This document shows positions 1 through 13,000 of a DNA stretch of 64,000 nucleotides, one piece after another. The notes under the pieces were generated by a model, which searched no databases, had not been told where the DNA came from, and saw nothing but the letters and a program-made list of their open reading frames with translations. Origin of the DNA: Trichoplax adhaerens (Eukaryota > Placozoa > Uniplacotomia > Trichoplacea > Trichoplacidae); assembly GCF_000150275.1 (NCBI RefSeq), contig NW_002060947.1, positions 6,535,211 to 6,599,210 on the forward strand, given 5' to 3'. Each line of letters starts with the position of its first letter. Positions within the stretch are counted from its first letter, which is position 1. Both the position numbers and the translations under genes were made by a program.

Positions 1-1144
1 ACATAGATTCACTTCTGACACTATATTATATTATTCTATTTCGTTGATTCTATATTATTGTCTGCCTAAAATTAAGCTATAGGTAAAATATATGATTGAC
101 TGCAATTAAGTTCTTGCTTGACAAATTAAATGTTTTACGGACATATCTAAGAAAAATTGAAGTCGCCGATAATTAGGAAATGTACTTACTTATTGTGAAA
201 GCTTAAAGGCTCTAGGCCACATCAATGATACAATGATATAGTTCTTTCCATTTTATAGTATTTTGGATCTAGCCAATTTAAATTGGAGTACGATACTTAC
301 TTGCATCATATCCTACTCTTTAAATAAATTAATTAACCGATTAATGAAGAAGCTTGCTGGGTTTTAAGCTGACAGTTTGTTTTGCATCCATAGATCTGCT
401 AGGAAAGGACTTTTTATAGCAATAATGCTTGTATTTGCTTAATTAATAGATTAGAGGTATTATAGTTTAAATTGAGGATCCTTACTACTGTGTAATAATA
501 GCGTTTGAGATTTGCAGGAAAGAAATAAACCGCATTTAGTAAGTGTTTTTTTATTGAAATAGTTTACAAAAGCTATAAATAATAACAAATTATTGTAATA
601 AGCGCAATAGCTATAATGGCATGGAGTCTTAGTTTAAGCGCACCATGAATGGCTTATTCCTGTAGATTTATTTTGCTTTCCTTGTTTACTGTACATTATT
701 TTTACGCTTATGGTTATATCTGTTATCTTATAGTAGCGCCATGGGATTATGACATCGCACTATGGTAGTTAATTAACTAATACTGATGCTCATTCAATTT
801 TAATATCATAATGCTCATAACAGATATGATAGTCTATGTGTATTATTATTATCTGAATTTCTGAAGCAGTATAACATTCTCTATGTGCATTAAGTTTGGG
901 AATGCATTCAAATACTGACATAATTATGCATATGCATAACTATCAAAATGTGGCCTTGCTTGGTATTATATTTATGTTATTATTATAAATACAGCTGAAT
1001 TTAAAAATATCAATGCAATTAGAATTTGAAATTTAATATTGTATATTCGTATTGAGCTGCGCTAATTCTATTAATAAAAACCTACTATGACAAGTTGGAT
1101 AGTAGGCACAAGGATTGTAAAGAATACTGACTAAAAATTTTAAA

Positions 1145-1590
1145 GTAATAGATTCCTTTGGAGGCTTCAAAACAACTACCCCATTAGGATTTAGATAGTC
1201 AATGTAGTATATTAGCTCATCTATTTTAGAACTTAATCTAGATGAATAAAAAATCTAGCAATTGCATTAGCAAAATTTGTAACCGATAATAAAATATTTC
1301 CTTAGGAGGCTTTAATCAACTACACAACCAGGATTTAGATTGCTACTGTAGTAATTTAGCACATCTATTTAAGAACTTACTCTAGGTTAACTGAACAATC
1401 TAAGCATTGCATTAGTACAATTTGTGAGGGATGATAAAAGATTTCCCTCCGAGGCTTCAAAACTAGGGAATGAGGATTTAGATTGCCTGTGTAGCAGTTT
1501 AACTCATGTAATTAAGAAATCAATCCAGTTAACTAATAAATCTAGCTATTGGATTAGTAATATTTATGAGAGATACTCTTACTTGATTAC
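1145..1590. repeat. tandem repeat, 3 diverged copies of ~145 bp
   Basis: Three successive blocks share the anchor GAGGCTT at 1161, 1306 and 1451, exactly 145 bp apart. After it they share, in order, a GGATTTAGAT motif, a TAGCTCAT/TAGCACAT-like motif and a GCATTAG motif. The copies differ by many substitutions, so the duplication is not recent. The open frame at 1424-1684 is a by-product of this repeat. Confidence 0.85.
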
Positions 1591-4207
1591 TAGCTTTAAT
1601 GTACACTTTAATTGTTACTCACTCCGTAAATGCTGCATGATTAACCAGAATAAATCTTTCAATTTTTCTGTTATCACTTCATAAACCACTACAAGTATTT
1701 TATCGCAAGCTTAAAAAGCTCTCTTATTAACAGTTAAGCAATTTCTCTATTTCTTAGCAGATATTCCTTTCACAATGTCCATTTACCACAGTATGATGTG
1801 ATTATATATCATATAATACCAGTGTTTTACGCTTCATCATCAAAGAAGATTAAATTAACGTTTCGCTTAGTGATCTGATCGTTTTGAAATTGTAATCGTG
1901 CTAGCTTAAGTGATAGAACTGTTTACGAAGTTTCAAAATTTGTAGAAAATTAGAACTTTATTAGATCTTTATACAAAGATGATCTACATGCAGCTCTACT
2001 CTAGCTGAATACAATTGCTGAAAATGGTTCTAAAAAGTACTACTGAATAATGTAAATTTGCCTGCTTAAATACTTTTCGTAATATTTCAAGGTACGATTA
2101 GTATAGCAACACTTCACCTTATGGTACGGTCTGAAATATATCTAAGAATAAAATTGTTAGATTATACGAAAAGAGAACAATTGTAAACGAGATTGCAAAT
2201 TACGTAAATGTCTAATTGCAGTAGATTATTGTTATATTTAGATGATTGAGATTCTGATATATATACAGCTTGCATAGAGAATGTCAGTCAGTACTATGCG
2301 ATTTGTATTTTGACGCTTTATTTAGAAGCGCGATAGTAAATTTAGATCTGATCTTGCGACTTAAATGACAAGACATAATAGTGTTGAATAAAAACCATTC
2401 TGTAACTAATTCCATATAAATCATGAATATTTCTGTAATAATTTAGATAGCCTAGTGATGGTCCGATTGTAGCTAGATAGTCATTGATAGCTGTTAGGCG
2501 TACATAACTCACGCAATAAAGTCAAGTTTACAAGAAGCTGTAGATCTGGCTTTATTAATTTAGCGAAAAGGACTTGATTACGCGCACATTACCGTACTCT
2601 ACACTTATTCAGATTATTATTAGTAACTACATTTTACAGCGGACTATCTATAATTCAATATGGCAAAGCTATAGTATTTATTTTGAAAATATTTCAGCCA
2701 GCTAAAGTACTATGGACTAACCCTATCATAATATATGTGTTATCTTAAGAACAAAATCATTCTTGGGAATGGCCGTAACATATGAATGGCTATTCTACTT
2801 TTACTTCGAAAACCAATAGTGATTCAACTCTCTACTGCATATAATCATCGGTACTAGCTTAAAATAGAATCTTTGATTACATCCTACAGCTATGAGCTAC
2901 TAAACAAGGCTTATAATAATTATAGAAACCTACACTATCGCACATCAAACTAAGCATGGATATTAATCTATAATTCAATACTAAATTACATTAGATAATA
3001 GTAATTTGTTCAATGAAGCTGTTGCCTACATTACAGTTTATTTACCGCTAGCAATGACAAGTCCAAGTATGATCATGTTGTTAGTAGGAAGGATACGCCA
3101 GTTATAGTTTCGTGTGAAACTCTAGCAATCGTAAGTTTTTTTTTTATACTATAGTAAATTAATAGATGTCATTCAATAATTCATTTTTATGATTTTCAGA
3201 TTGTAAACAAATTAAAGATACCAGTAGTTATAGAGGTTGTCTTCTTCATACTTGAAATTGTAATCTGTATCTAAAGAGATTTTGTTAAATTAAGTCTCGT
3301 AATAAACTGTTTTACTACCAATCGTCTTTGATTAGAATTTTTGAAGGATTCAAAGAAGCAGATTCATTTTAGAAGTATACTTTACAAACCTCTAGATGGA
3401 ATAATCTACAGCAATGTGCTCAGGAGGTATTAAAGAGGATGAAATTATTCTTAGTATAAGAAATGATTCGGGCATAGTTAACGAGATAAAACAAACTGTG
3501 TTTATAACTGATTAAAACCATACTATAAATTTCGATATTGTAAATCTTTTCAATAGAATAGGTATCCTTTAATTTTGAGCTACTAGATTATACGTTATTT
3601 ATTCTAGTACGAATAATAAGATCGATTTCAATAATTCATGAAGGTCATCAATTTCTAAAATGCGAATTACTTTATAGTAATTATTTTACGCCGTTACTCC
3701 TGCAAATAAATATTAGCCAAAGCAGGTGTTTGACGTATTGTTTAAATCAACAATCTGAAAAATTGCAACTAAATTGGTGTATTAGAATACAATCGAGCAG
3801 CAAAATAGCTTAAATGCTTGCAATGATGTAGTTGGGAACAAAGGAAAATATTGGTAAGGATACTGTAGTGAATAGTTCACCACTTCCAATTTAGAGAACT
3901 AAATAACAATGACAATGAATTACTGTAGAGCAGAGCCCGCTGGCAATATTAACAGTCTTCTTATTATACCAGGACATAAAGGTTTCTTCTATCCGTTTAT
4001 TCTCTAAATTTACCTAGCACAGGCGCCCATTATTCAAAGCTCGCGACAGCACGACATTTTATGAAATTTCTGACTTATACGAGAATTAACACGCAATTTT
4101 TTACTCGCATGCTATGAGTTGAAGTAATATCTGAGGTAGATGAGATTGATAGGATGTTGTTGCAAATAGTAATGAAGCATTGCAGTGAGAATGATCTTGT
4201 AGACAGG

Positions 4208-4648
4208 TGTCACGGTGCGAACTACCGTGAAGAAATAGATATCTAAATTTGGTTAATATAATATAGTGATATTATATTACAACTAGTTACTTACAATAGG
4301 AATTACTCTAATTATAAATGTGTTACAGTAAATTTATTGCTGTGCTGTAACGTGTGCTGAAATGATTCTGTGAATGGACATATTGTAGTCCGACTCTGAA
4401 AAACTAGTTAGTAGGTGTTCTCACCCAAGTATTTTTATAAGATGACTTGTGAATGTTAGCTGCTGTAGAAGGGTATATAAACCCGTCAGATAGTTGAATA
4501 AAGCAGTTCTCAATTGTATAGTTGTTTTAACGTAGAAGCAAAGGCGTCTAAATTCTTGTGAGGTAGTTAAGGGATACTGAATCCCGGAGACTATAGTAAT
4601 TTAGAGATTTGTTTTACGTTATCCTTGTCACGAAGCTGGTTTGTGACA
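4208..4648 (+). mobile_element. solo LTR of an LTR retrotransposon (441 bp)
   Basis: The element starts TGTCAC and ends GTGACA, the usual TG...CA borders with a 6-bp inverted repeat. It is flanked by a perfect 5-bp direct repeat ACAGG (4203-4207 and 4649-4653), a target-site duplication. Inside are a TATA box (TATATAA, 4474-4480) and, about 20 bp later, a polyadenylation signal AATAAA (4497-4502), the normal U3-R order of a plus-strand LTR. No internal retroelement genes follow, so this is what remains after LTR-LTR recombination. A second copy in opposite orientation lies at 52334-52762. A Ty3/gypsy-type element is likely from the short TG..CA termini and 5-bp duplication, but the superfamily is inferred. 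Confidence 0.92.
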
Positions 4649-7600
4649 ACAGGTAAACTTAAATAAATATATAACAATGATATTCGATCGTAGAATAGTT
4701 TCTGACATAAATATGGTAGTCTATGTTTCTACTGGATTGTATCAAACTGATATAATCACTTTACTGCTATGGTAATTTTAAATAAAGTGTACTTTATTTA
4801 TCATCATCTAGCACTTAAAATAGTAGAATGTGATCAATAAACGCTAATCAAGCGCTTAATTTCTAGGACTGAAATACAATAGGACGAAAGTCAACGTTTT
4901 TTATATAAAGATTGAATTATCGTGAAGTAGTCAGCTATCCTATCCAGTCACTTTTACTATCCTTGAGATTACCGGAACAAAACAACTTGAAATAAAATTA
5001 GTAAAATATCACTATCAAAATTATATTTTATTTATATAAACATATTTACACATGTGCACCAGTCTTAAGGCTGAAAATTCGCTGAAATAGCAGAAACAAA
5101 TATAACACTTAAATTAGCCAATAGTAAATCTTTTAATTAAATATACTAGTTTAGGGTAAAATATAATACGAATTTTTTGAAGAAAAATAGAACATTGAAT
5201 TAAAATTGTAGAATCAAGTGCAGTATTAATAGATCATTCACTACCTCTTACAAATTATAGAGCAAATTATGTTGCATATACATTCCGATAAAATATTTCC
5301 GATAATATCGCTGTAATTGCACGTTCAAACTTTAATTATGACCAGATACAAAAGTTTCCTGAAAACCTTTTAGATCTAAAGATTTTTAAGCAAAAAAATT
5401 TTAGAAGTACCGCATAAAGATATTATTCCGGATATTGCTATTAATTTGAACCGTGTACTTTTAACTAGGTAGCTGTGTCTTGTTTCCCGTTTACTAAATA
5501 GCAAGGTAAACGGTAAGAGGTTAAGGATTTTTATTTCATATTTATTGCTGAAATTCCGAGGGAAATTTCTCTACTCTGATAATTATAATATTTAGTTACC
5601 GGTAAACAACGTATGAAAATAAATAAAAATAGAGGTCACTACAAAATTCTATTCCTGAATTAGTATCTAAAACGTCATTACATTAACTAAGCTGGGATCT
5701 ATTTTGTATGGATTACTACAATTATTATTTCATACTTTGATTATAAAGAATTCAACAGCTACAAAAGAATAGCTTTAAAGTGAACTAAATAATGATGCTT
5801 TCTACCGAACACTTATAAAATTATAATTAATTAATCAGATAATTTATCAGTTGAATGCCTTATTTTTGTGGAAGGATACGATAGCTAGTCGATCCATTTA
5901 AACTTTAAAAATAAAGGGAGGCATTTTACAATTCAAGTTTGAATGCTTTAATTGGTATTGGAATATATTATATTTAATTATTAAACATTATTTGATATTC
6001 TAACTGGATTCAAATTTGATTTAAAATAAGAGCTTGTATATCGGTACCAGTATATGATAAATATGTAGATAAAATATTGGTCACTTATCGGCAGCTATAA
6101 AAATCTGATTGTAATAGTAGCAATTATGAATTCTCAAATCTCAATGCACTCACCTGGCTAGGAAATGATCGAGATCAGTTGTATTAACGTGTTTATTAGT
6201 AACCAAATGTTTACAGAAAACAAATATGCATTTGTTTTAATTACACAAAATTGATTTCAATATTAAATTCATAAATATGTATTTACAGGCCTTCACAACC
6301 AGTAGTGTTAGAGAAAATATTTGAATACGACTCACATTTAAGATTTCATAAATACATTAGCATAAATAACAATTATAAAGGCTATTAATTAATAAATTTT
6401 ATTAAAAAATTGTGGTATTAAATTATTATATATCAAGATGGAGCATAGTGTTCAAGATGCTGGCAGAAATATAGAATGATACAATCTCCTTGCTTGCAAA
6501 ATTTTATTTGCAGGATTTATTTTAGTACTATCAAAAAATTATTGTTGAATCAAGGCATTCTTTTATGCAACTAATTAAGATGCATAAAGTTGATAATTGA
6601 TTCATGCTAGTCTTTATTATTGCACTCAATCGCATCATTCTACTGCAATGAAATATTATTTTGTCAGTTTGATAAGTCTGAGGATTTTATACTGTATAGC
6701 CTAAGAAGTAGACACTGCTCCCTACTTTTACAGACAGATAATACAATACTGTAATGATTGTTAAATGAACATTGAATTTTCTAACGTAAACAAAAATAAT
6801 ATATTCTGGTTTATAATGTGCGTTTTATATTGTAGAACATTCCTGAATAAATTGTAAAAACATTGTGATCTAGTTTGATTGGAATAACATCTGTTGACAG
6901 AAATTGAACATAAGCTTAATAGAGATAAATCGAGACATCAATAACAAAGCTCGATGAAAGTCCTTTAATAAATTGATTTACCTACTTATTGTAGCAGTAG
7001 AGAATTGTGGCTATATATTAAATTAAGTTATGCATGATTGATGATAATCTATATTCTGTACAATTTTGCTAATATCTACTTTTTTCAAGGCCATTGGATG
7101 TTATTTAGAAAAAAGACACTCAATAAATTCATCATTATATTAGCAATAGGATAAATACATTTTCGCAATGTTTACTTAAAAACATTGCCATTTTTATACG
7201 TGCTTTAATTTAATTACTGCTACAGTTCAGAATGTAAGTAATAATAGATGGAGAGACACAAAATACTTATCGCTTCCACCTTAATAGTACCGAAATAATG
7301 ATAATACAATATTAGAGACCAATTTAATAATTTAATGAAATGGAAAGCAATTTAGGTAATAATCTTTCACATCTGCATTGCACGATGTGATTCATCCCTT
7401 CTTATTTATAATTAAAAACGAACTATAAAGAAAATTTATTAGAGTTCTTCCTCATATTGACTATTGGAACGTAATCAAAACCTGTTTCAGTATCATGTAT
7501 CAATTTAATAGCGGAAAAATATCCACATTCTGAATGTAGTATTTGTTTTATATGACAAACAAAATCAGGAATACTGCACAATGAATGAACAATGGCTAGT

Positions 7601-8986
7601 TGAAATAGTCAACTGACTGAACATGACTAGTAACAAATTCAAGCTTTGTTTATTTACAATATCATCCGTCCTGCATATTCAGCTAGAAATTGAATTATCT
7701 GCTAGACAACTACATTTTTAATTATATACAGTATATGTAACTGTTTATAATTATTCATGCTTGAGATGCATCAATAGTTATGATTATTATAATAAAGAAC
7801 CGATATCGTTACAATATCTCATTATTATTCTATTAAGCACCGTATGTACTCCTTTACTGCTTTGCATGTTACATTAGAATTGAAGTTACTAGTATATTTG
7901 ATTGATCATCCTTTTACTTTTAATGTACGCATAATTATCTATACATTTGTAAGGATCTATTCCCACACCTTACTATGTTTACTGAATCATCTATATTGCT
8001 AGCTGAAAATTTTTCCTGACATCATCTTACAGCTTACTGAAGTAGCTTAAAATGGAGATAATCCAAAAAAGGACACTGTTGATTTCAATTCATACGGTGT
8101 ACAGACAGTATACTATAATTGATTAAGAATGCTAGAACTAGAAATTTGATTGCATATACAATATTACTTTGTTATTTATTTTACCGTAGTTAGCAGCAGC
8201 GTATCTCCGTTTGTAACTACTTTTAATTAGCAGAGATATCGTTAATAATAATATAATTTAGTTTAAATAACAATAAAGGGGGAAATGCAACAAACCATGA
8301 TTGTCATGATACTACTATAGCATATTCGCATTATTTACTATAAAAATCTGGCATAATTGAATTCAATCTATTAAATTGCGAATAGAATAATTTACTATTG
8401 ATTTATATCATCTATTTAGCCCCTACACATTATCAATAATGTTTGATTATGGAATAATAATGTTCATATTACATTAAAATATGAAATTATATTGAAGATT
8501 GCAATTACTTATACTGTACTTTACTGCTTGCTTACATAAATTTATTGCGAACCATATACCGATTACAATGCAGTATAGCAGGGTGGTCATTATCACGATA
8601 TATAGAAGCAATATCAGATTTAAAATAAGTGAAAGTAATATTATATGATCTAGTAAACAACACTGTTACGCTTGATTAGATTGAATAAATTTAAAATCTA
8701 TCAATAATTAATGACGTAATATGCCATAAAATTTTTAATTACAGGTTGATGAGAAAATCAAGACGTGATCATATCGTTTATACGAATATAATTTTTGATT
8801 TTAAATTTACACGTACAATCGTATCATCATGTAGCTATATTTTAAATTTTTAACAAAGCAATAGATGAGTGTCGAAATACTGTAGATCAATTTAAATATA
8901 CATTCTATATTCATTGTAATTTGAAAGGTGATAATTACCTTAACGACTAATAAATAAGGAAAATTGTTACTACGAAATCGCGTTGT

Positions 8987-10060
8987 TTATACCAATGTAC
9001 TTTTACTTTTTGAGGAGGCCATATAGGAAATTTCTGTAGCAACTTTGTTCGATTGATTTTCATTATTAAATAACTTCTTGGCTGATAATTGTCGGCTATG
9101 CATGTAAATAACTGTCCGAGTTGGTACACCATTCGGCTCATCAATTCGAATATCAAAGCCACATTTGATAAGCAATATTTTAATATTAAAGATGATTTCC
9201 TCTCGAATACTGTTGGTGTAATAAGTATAGAGAAGAGGATTGATAGCAGGATAAGAGAAAGAGATATACTGAGTTACTGTCAAAACATCTAATTGCGCTT
9301 GAGTTTTCTCTCTCAATTGTAAGGCAAAAAATGCAATAACAAACGGCAACCATGTTATAATAAACAAACCAACAATAATGCTAATATGACATAATGTTTT
9401 ACGCTTACGAACAAATGGACTATTGGTTTTACTAACCTTAGATTCACCTGACATTATTTTAGAAAATATACATGTATAAGTTGAAATTAAAATAGCTACA
9501 GGGAAGAAGAAAAAAACTGAAAAATAGATATAATACATAATCAAGTTAGGTGCTTTATCTACTACTATGTAATTATTACAGCCATGTTGACGTATAGGTT
9601 GATAAGTCATTAACGGAATAAATGGAAATGATACCGTAAAAAACCATACTGTCAATAAAATCCAAGATAGTACTTTTTTACAGCAATATTGACGATGCCA
9701 AAATGGATATAAGATGATAATATAACGTTCTAAACTAACTAAACAAACATGAAAATTTAAATTTAATAACAAGCCCTGACCAAGAGCAGGTAAAATTTGG
9801 CATAGAAATGGATCTCGATAAAAGATTGGGATGGTCCAACGTGGTAGTAAATAAAGTAATGCTATTAAAATACCAACAAAACACATGCTGGCTATGATAT
9901 AATTCGATATTATACGTAGGCGTTTACAACTGACAATCATTGAAAACAGAAAGATATTTGTTAACAATGTCATCACACCGATACTCCCCCATAACCCATG
10001 TTGAAATTCGAGGCTGCTTGAATTCGACTGGGCCTGATTACTATAATTCTTCGATTCCAT
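8987..10060 (-). CDS. class A (rhodopsin-family) G protein-coupled receptor, intronless
   Basis: A complete 357-residue receptor in a single exon. The start is well supported: an in-frame TAA lies five codons upstream of the ATG. Seven hydrophobic segments fall at about residues 22-44, 51-73, 83-113, 131-150, 173-196, 225-246 and 262-281. Landmarks are N35 in TM1, C87 and C161 for the TM3-loop 2 disulfide, E111-R112-Y113 (DRY variant), P187 in TM5, TWLP at 236-239 (CWxP variant) and NPLLY at 274-278. N-glycosylation sequons NYS and NSS lie in the short N-terminus. C300 could be palmitoylated. The TM2 position normally held by the sodium-site Asp (2.50) is Gly63. F268 replaces the retinal Lys, so this is not an opsin. 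It should act at the plasma membrane through G proteins; the ligand is unknown. No neighbouring receptor copy is visible. Confidence 0.95.
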   Translation of the reverse strand: MESKNYSNQAQSNSSSLEFQHGLWGSIGVMTLLTNIFLFSMIVSCKRLRIISNYIIASMCFVGILIALLYLLPRWTIPIFYRDPFLCQILPALGQGLLLNLNFHVCLVSLERYIIILYPFWHRQYCCKKVLSWILLTVWFFTVSFPFIPLMTYQPIRQHGCNNYIVVDKAPNLIMYYIYFSVFFFFPVAILISTYTCIFSKIMSGESKVSKTNSPFVRKRKTLCHISIIVGLFIITWLPFVIAFFALQLREKTQAQLDVLTVTQYISFSYPAINPLLYTYYTNSIREEIIFNIKILLIKCGFDIRIDEPNGVPTRTVIYMHSRQLSAKKLFNNENQSNKVATEISYMASSKSKSTLV

Positions 10061-13000
10061 TTGATATTGAACTTATGCCAGACGATCTGATTAATGAATA
10101 ACTACCATATTTCTTTTCATATTTTAAAAAGGAATAAAGAAAAATTTTATATATTAAGTAAAGCAAAACTAGGAAACGGAATATTTTAACTAACGATCTT
10201 GATCAATCTTGAATATTTTGAGAGAATGCTTGTCAATGATCAAGGGATTTTATAGTCGCTTAGTGACTGTAATCAATTCAAATAATATTCTTAGATATTT
10301 TAAAATATAATTGGTAAATTTAAGCTTGCAATGATATAGATAGGTCTAACATGTACACGCCAATCTCGGGAATGATGGTTTAGAAATTTTTATAATTACT
10401 CCTAATACCGATAGCAGCTTTTTAGAATGTTTAAAGATAGCAACTCTAATGAAAAAATTTCGTTTTAGTTTACTAACTTTAGGTAATTGAATGTCTTATA
10501 AGCGTATAAATTTTCTAGAAATATTCATTACTAATCTTTACCTATAATAGACAACCAAATTGGCTTACATCGATATCGATTCCTGTTAAAAGGACTTGAT
10601 GTATTACTTGATAGTAAAATTATCATTGCTTGTTAATTAATAGCCATAATATCGATTCGACTGAGCAACAGCAGTATATCATTTGATATTTAACGATTGC
10701 TAGATAGAATTTCGAATTTTTGAATATTCTTGACCAAATTGAATTAATGCTATCAAGCTTCCAAATTTTTCAAAGCGACTGCGAATTATGTAACCTCTGC
10801 CGGTACTTATTTGATTCTGAAACAATTATCTATTTGATTTACTTGTATCCTAATAGCTCAATGATTAGACTTATAGATATAAATTATTAACCAAATGAAA
10901 ATTTGTCTTCCAATAGAAATGGAAGCAGGTTAATACCAAGTAATGGCAACTAATAAATTTTAATGATGGTTGTGTGTAATTGAAAGCGCCACGAAACTTT
11001 CTTAGAATTCTATTTCCTCATGTAATTCTCCTAACCGATTACTTGACCTGCAGCAGCGTTATCGATTAAATTAATTTATCACAGAGACAGAATGGATGGA
11101 TAAAGCCGAATAGAGTAGGTAATAGCCTATTAGCTATAATGTCTTGAAGTTAATAATGGCTAATTACTTAGTCAAACTGCAAATTATTCGGTCTAAATAG
11201 CCGTTGAACTAAATATTAAGAAAGATCGTCAGCAAAGTAAATAAGCTTAGAAAACTTTAAACTGGAAGGAAGCAAATAACACTTACGATCGACGAATCAA
11301 GTTACGGCATTATACTGTAGGTATCCGCTTATTTTAGGTTATATACTCCTTGCACAGTATTTTTAATAAGATAGGTCCGCCTAATAAATGATACGGTAGT
11401 TAATGTTGGGTAAGTAAAAATAATTATAGCATCATGCTAGCTTCTAATCATGATATTGAATAGAAGTTATTAATGAATAACAATAGATTTTTGAGTCTCC
11501 AATAAAATATGAATAGATCTTGTAGATTATAGAAAGAAGAGGTCAGAAGATAGCGTAAATTCAAAACAATGATTTTAAATCTTACATTAAATTGTATCTT
11601 GCATAGAATAGAAATAAAATCGATTTATTTATAATTTATGTTGCCTTTTATATAGGTAATAGAATTTAAAAGTTTTACATCATTGCTTACAAAAAATGAC
11701 AAAATACAAGGATATAATATATGTTATAGAAGAAATCAATTAAAGGTTAAAATTTCGTATTCATGTTCTCATTAAGGAAAGAATCAGATATATGAATACA
11801 ATATCATAATATACCAATAGGTTCTATTCATGACTGCATCATCTGTTTCGTTAATTTTTCTTTAATTTTACTTAATTTTAGATGACTCAAATGGGCTAAA
11901 AATATTTAATTTATCCTCTACAAATGTTTCCAAGCATATAGCGAAGTGATAAATGAGTCATAGTTATCGTCACCTGGATCGTTGAAATATCTAATCCATA
12001 TAGGAATATCATTAGTAAATTCAAATGCTAATACAAATTTGTTGAATATTTTATCCAATAACTCTTATCTCCTAGAATTTTATGTTATTCATAATTTGCA
12101 ATATGCAACATTGTGTCATCAGAAGAAATTTATTTCATATCTATACAGTACAATAAAATTGAGCCAACGTTTGGAACTGTTAAGCATATGATGAAGTGGA
12201 TTTTATGTTATCGATTGAATCATTGCAGTGTTCAAGATTAATAATTAGTAAATACAGACAAAATAATTTACGTCTGATCTAGGCAAATTATTTTTATAAA
12301 TTATCAAATTGAATTAAATATAGTAATAAAAAACATCTTTCTAACAAATATAGGGCAATTTATGTGAGCATTATGATTTATTATGATATCAATTGTTTTA
12401 AGAGTGGATTTAGGAAAAAATTGATGGATAGAATACTGTGGTTAATAAAAATTATAGATTTCTGTAATGGCCACCAATTTAAATTTATAGCATCGATAGA
12501 TTTTACATATGTAGCCACGATGAATGTAGTTTAAATTGCAGCGTTGTAATTGAGGAATATAATGATAGAAAGAAAACCTGCTGTCGTCTCCATAATTTTA
12601 ACTCACGATTACTCTCTCAAGTACAGGTAGTGGCATTACTTGACAAACATGTGCCTTCCCTGCAAAATTCAGCTTTCTTCTACAGTCTTACATCCTTTAA
12701 AACGAATTTTATTAAAATAATTTCATCCCAATCTATTGTATTCGTACGTATAAGTTTCGAAAAAGATTTACGGTTACTATTGAGACTAATTTTGTAAATT
12801 AGCTAACCTAATTCATCTACGGTTGTTTGTCGACAGCTTCCGAAATATGGCGATGAAAATTAACGGTAACATTAGACAATACTAGGTCATTCCGGTATTA
12901 AAAGATTTTAGAATTAAATGTACTGGATATCTTACAGAATAAAATATAATAAAATATCAATAATTAAAGTACTCTAACCCAACTAAATTAGCTGATTCAA

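Larger units (their letters stand above)
1..8986. other. gene-poor AT-rich region
   Basis: No coding exon could be supported here. The only long open frame (1424-1684, plus) lies inside a tandem repeat and has no recognisable domain. The stretch holds the 145-bp repeat and the solo LTR listed separately. A short perfect inverted repeat, CCGTTTAC / GTAAACGG, lies at 5487-5513. Small exons of an unrecognised gene cannot be excluded by eye. Confidence 0.6.

Noticed and set aside
1424-1684. Plus-strand frame of 86 codons
   Set aside because: It covers the third copy of a 145-bp tandem repeat; the other copies are not open in this frame.
8947-9162. Minus-strand frame of 71 codons overlapping the GPCR 3' end
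   Set aside because: It is a different frame of the same strand over the GPCR tail and has no domain.
9089-9292. Plus-strand open frame of 67 codons
   Set aside because: It lies antisense within the GPCR coding exon and is a frame shadow of it.
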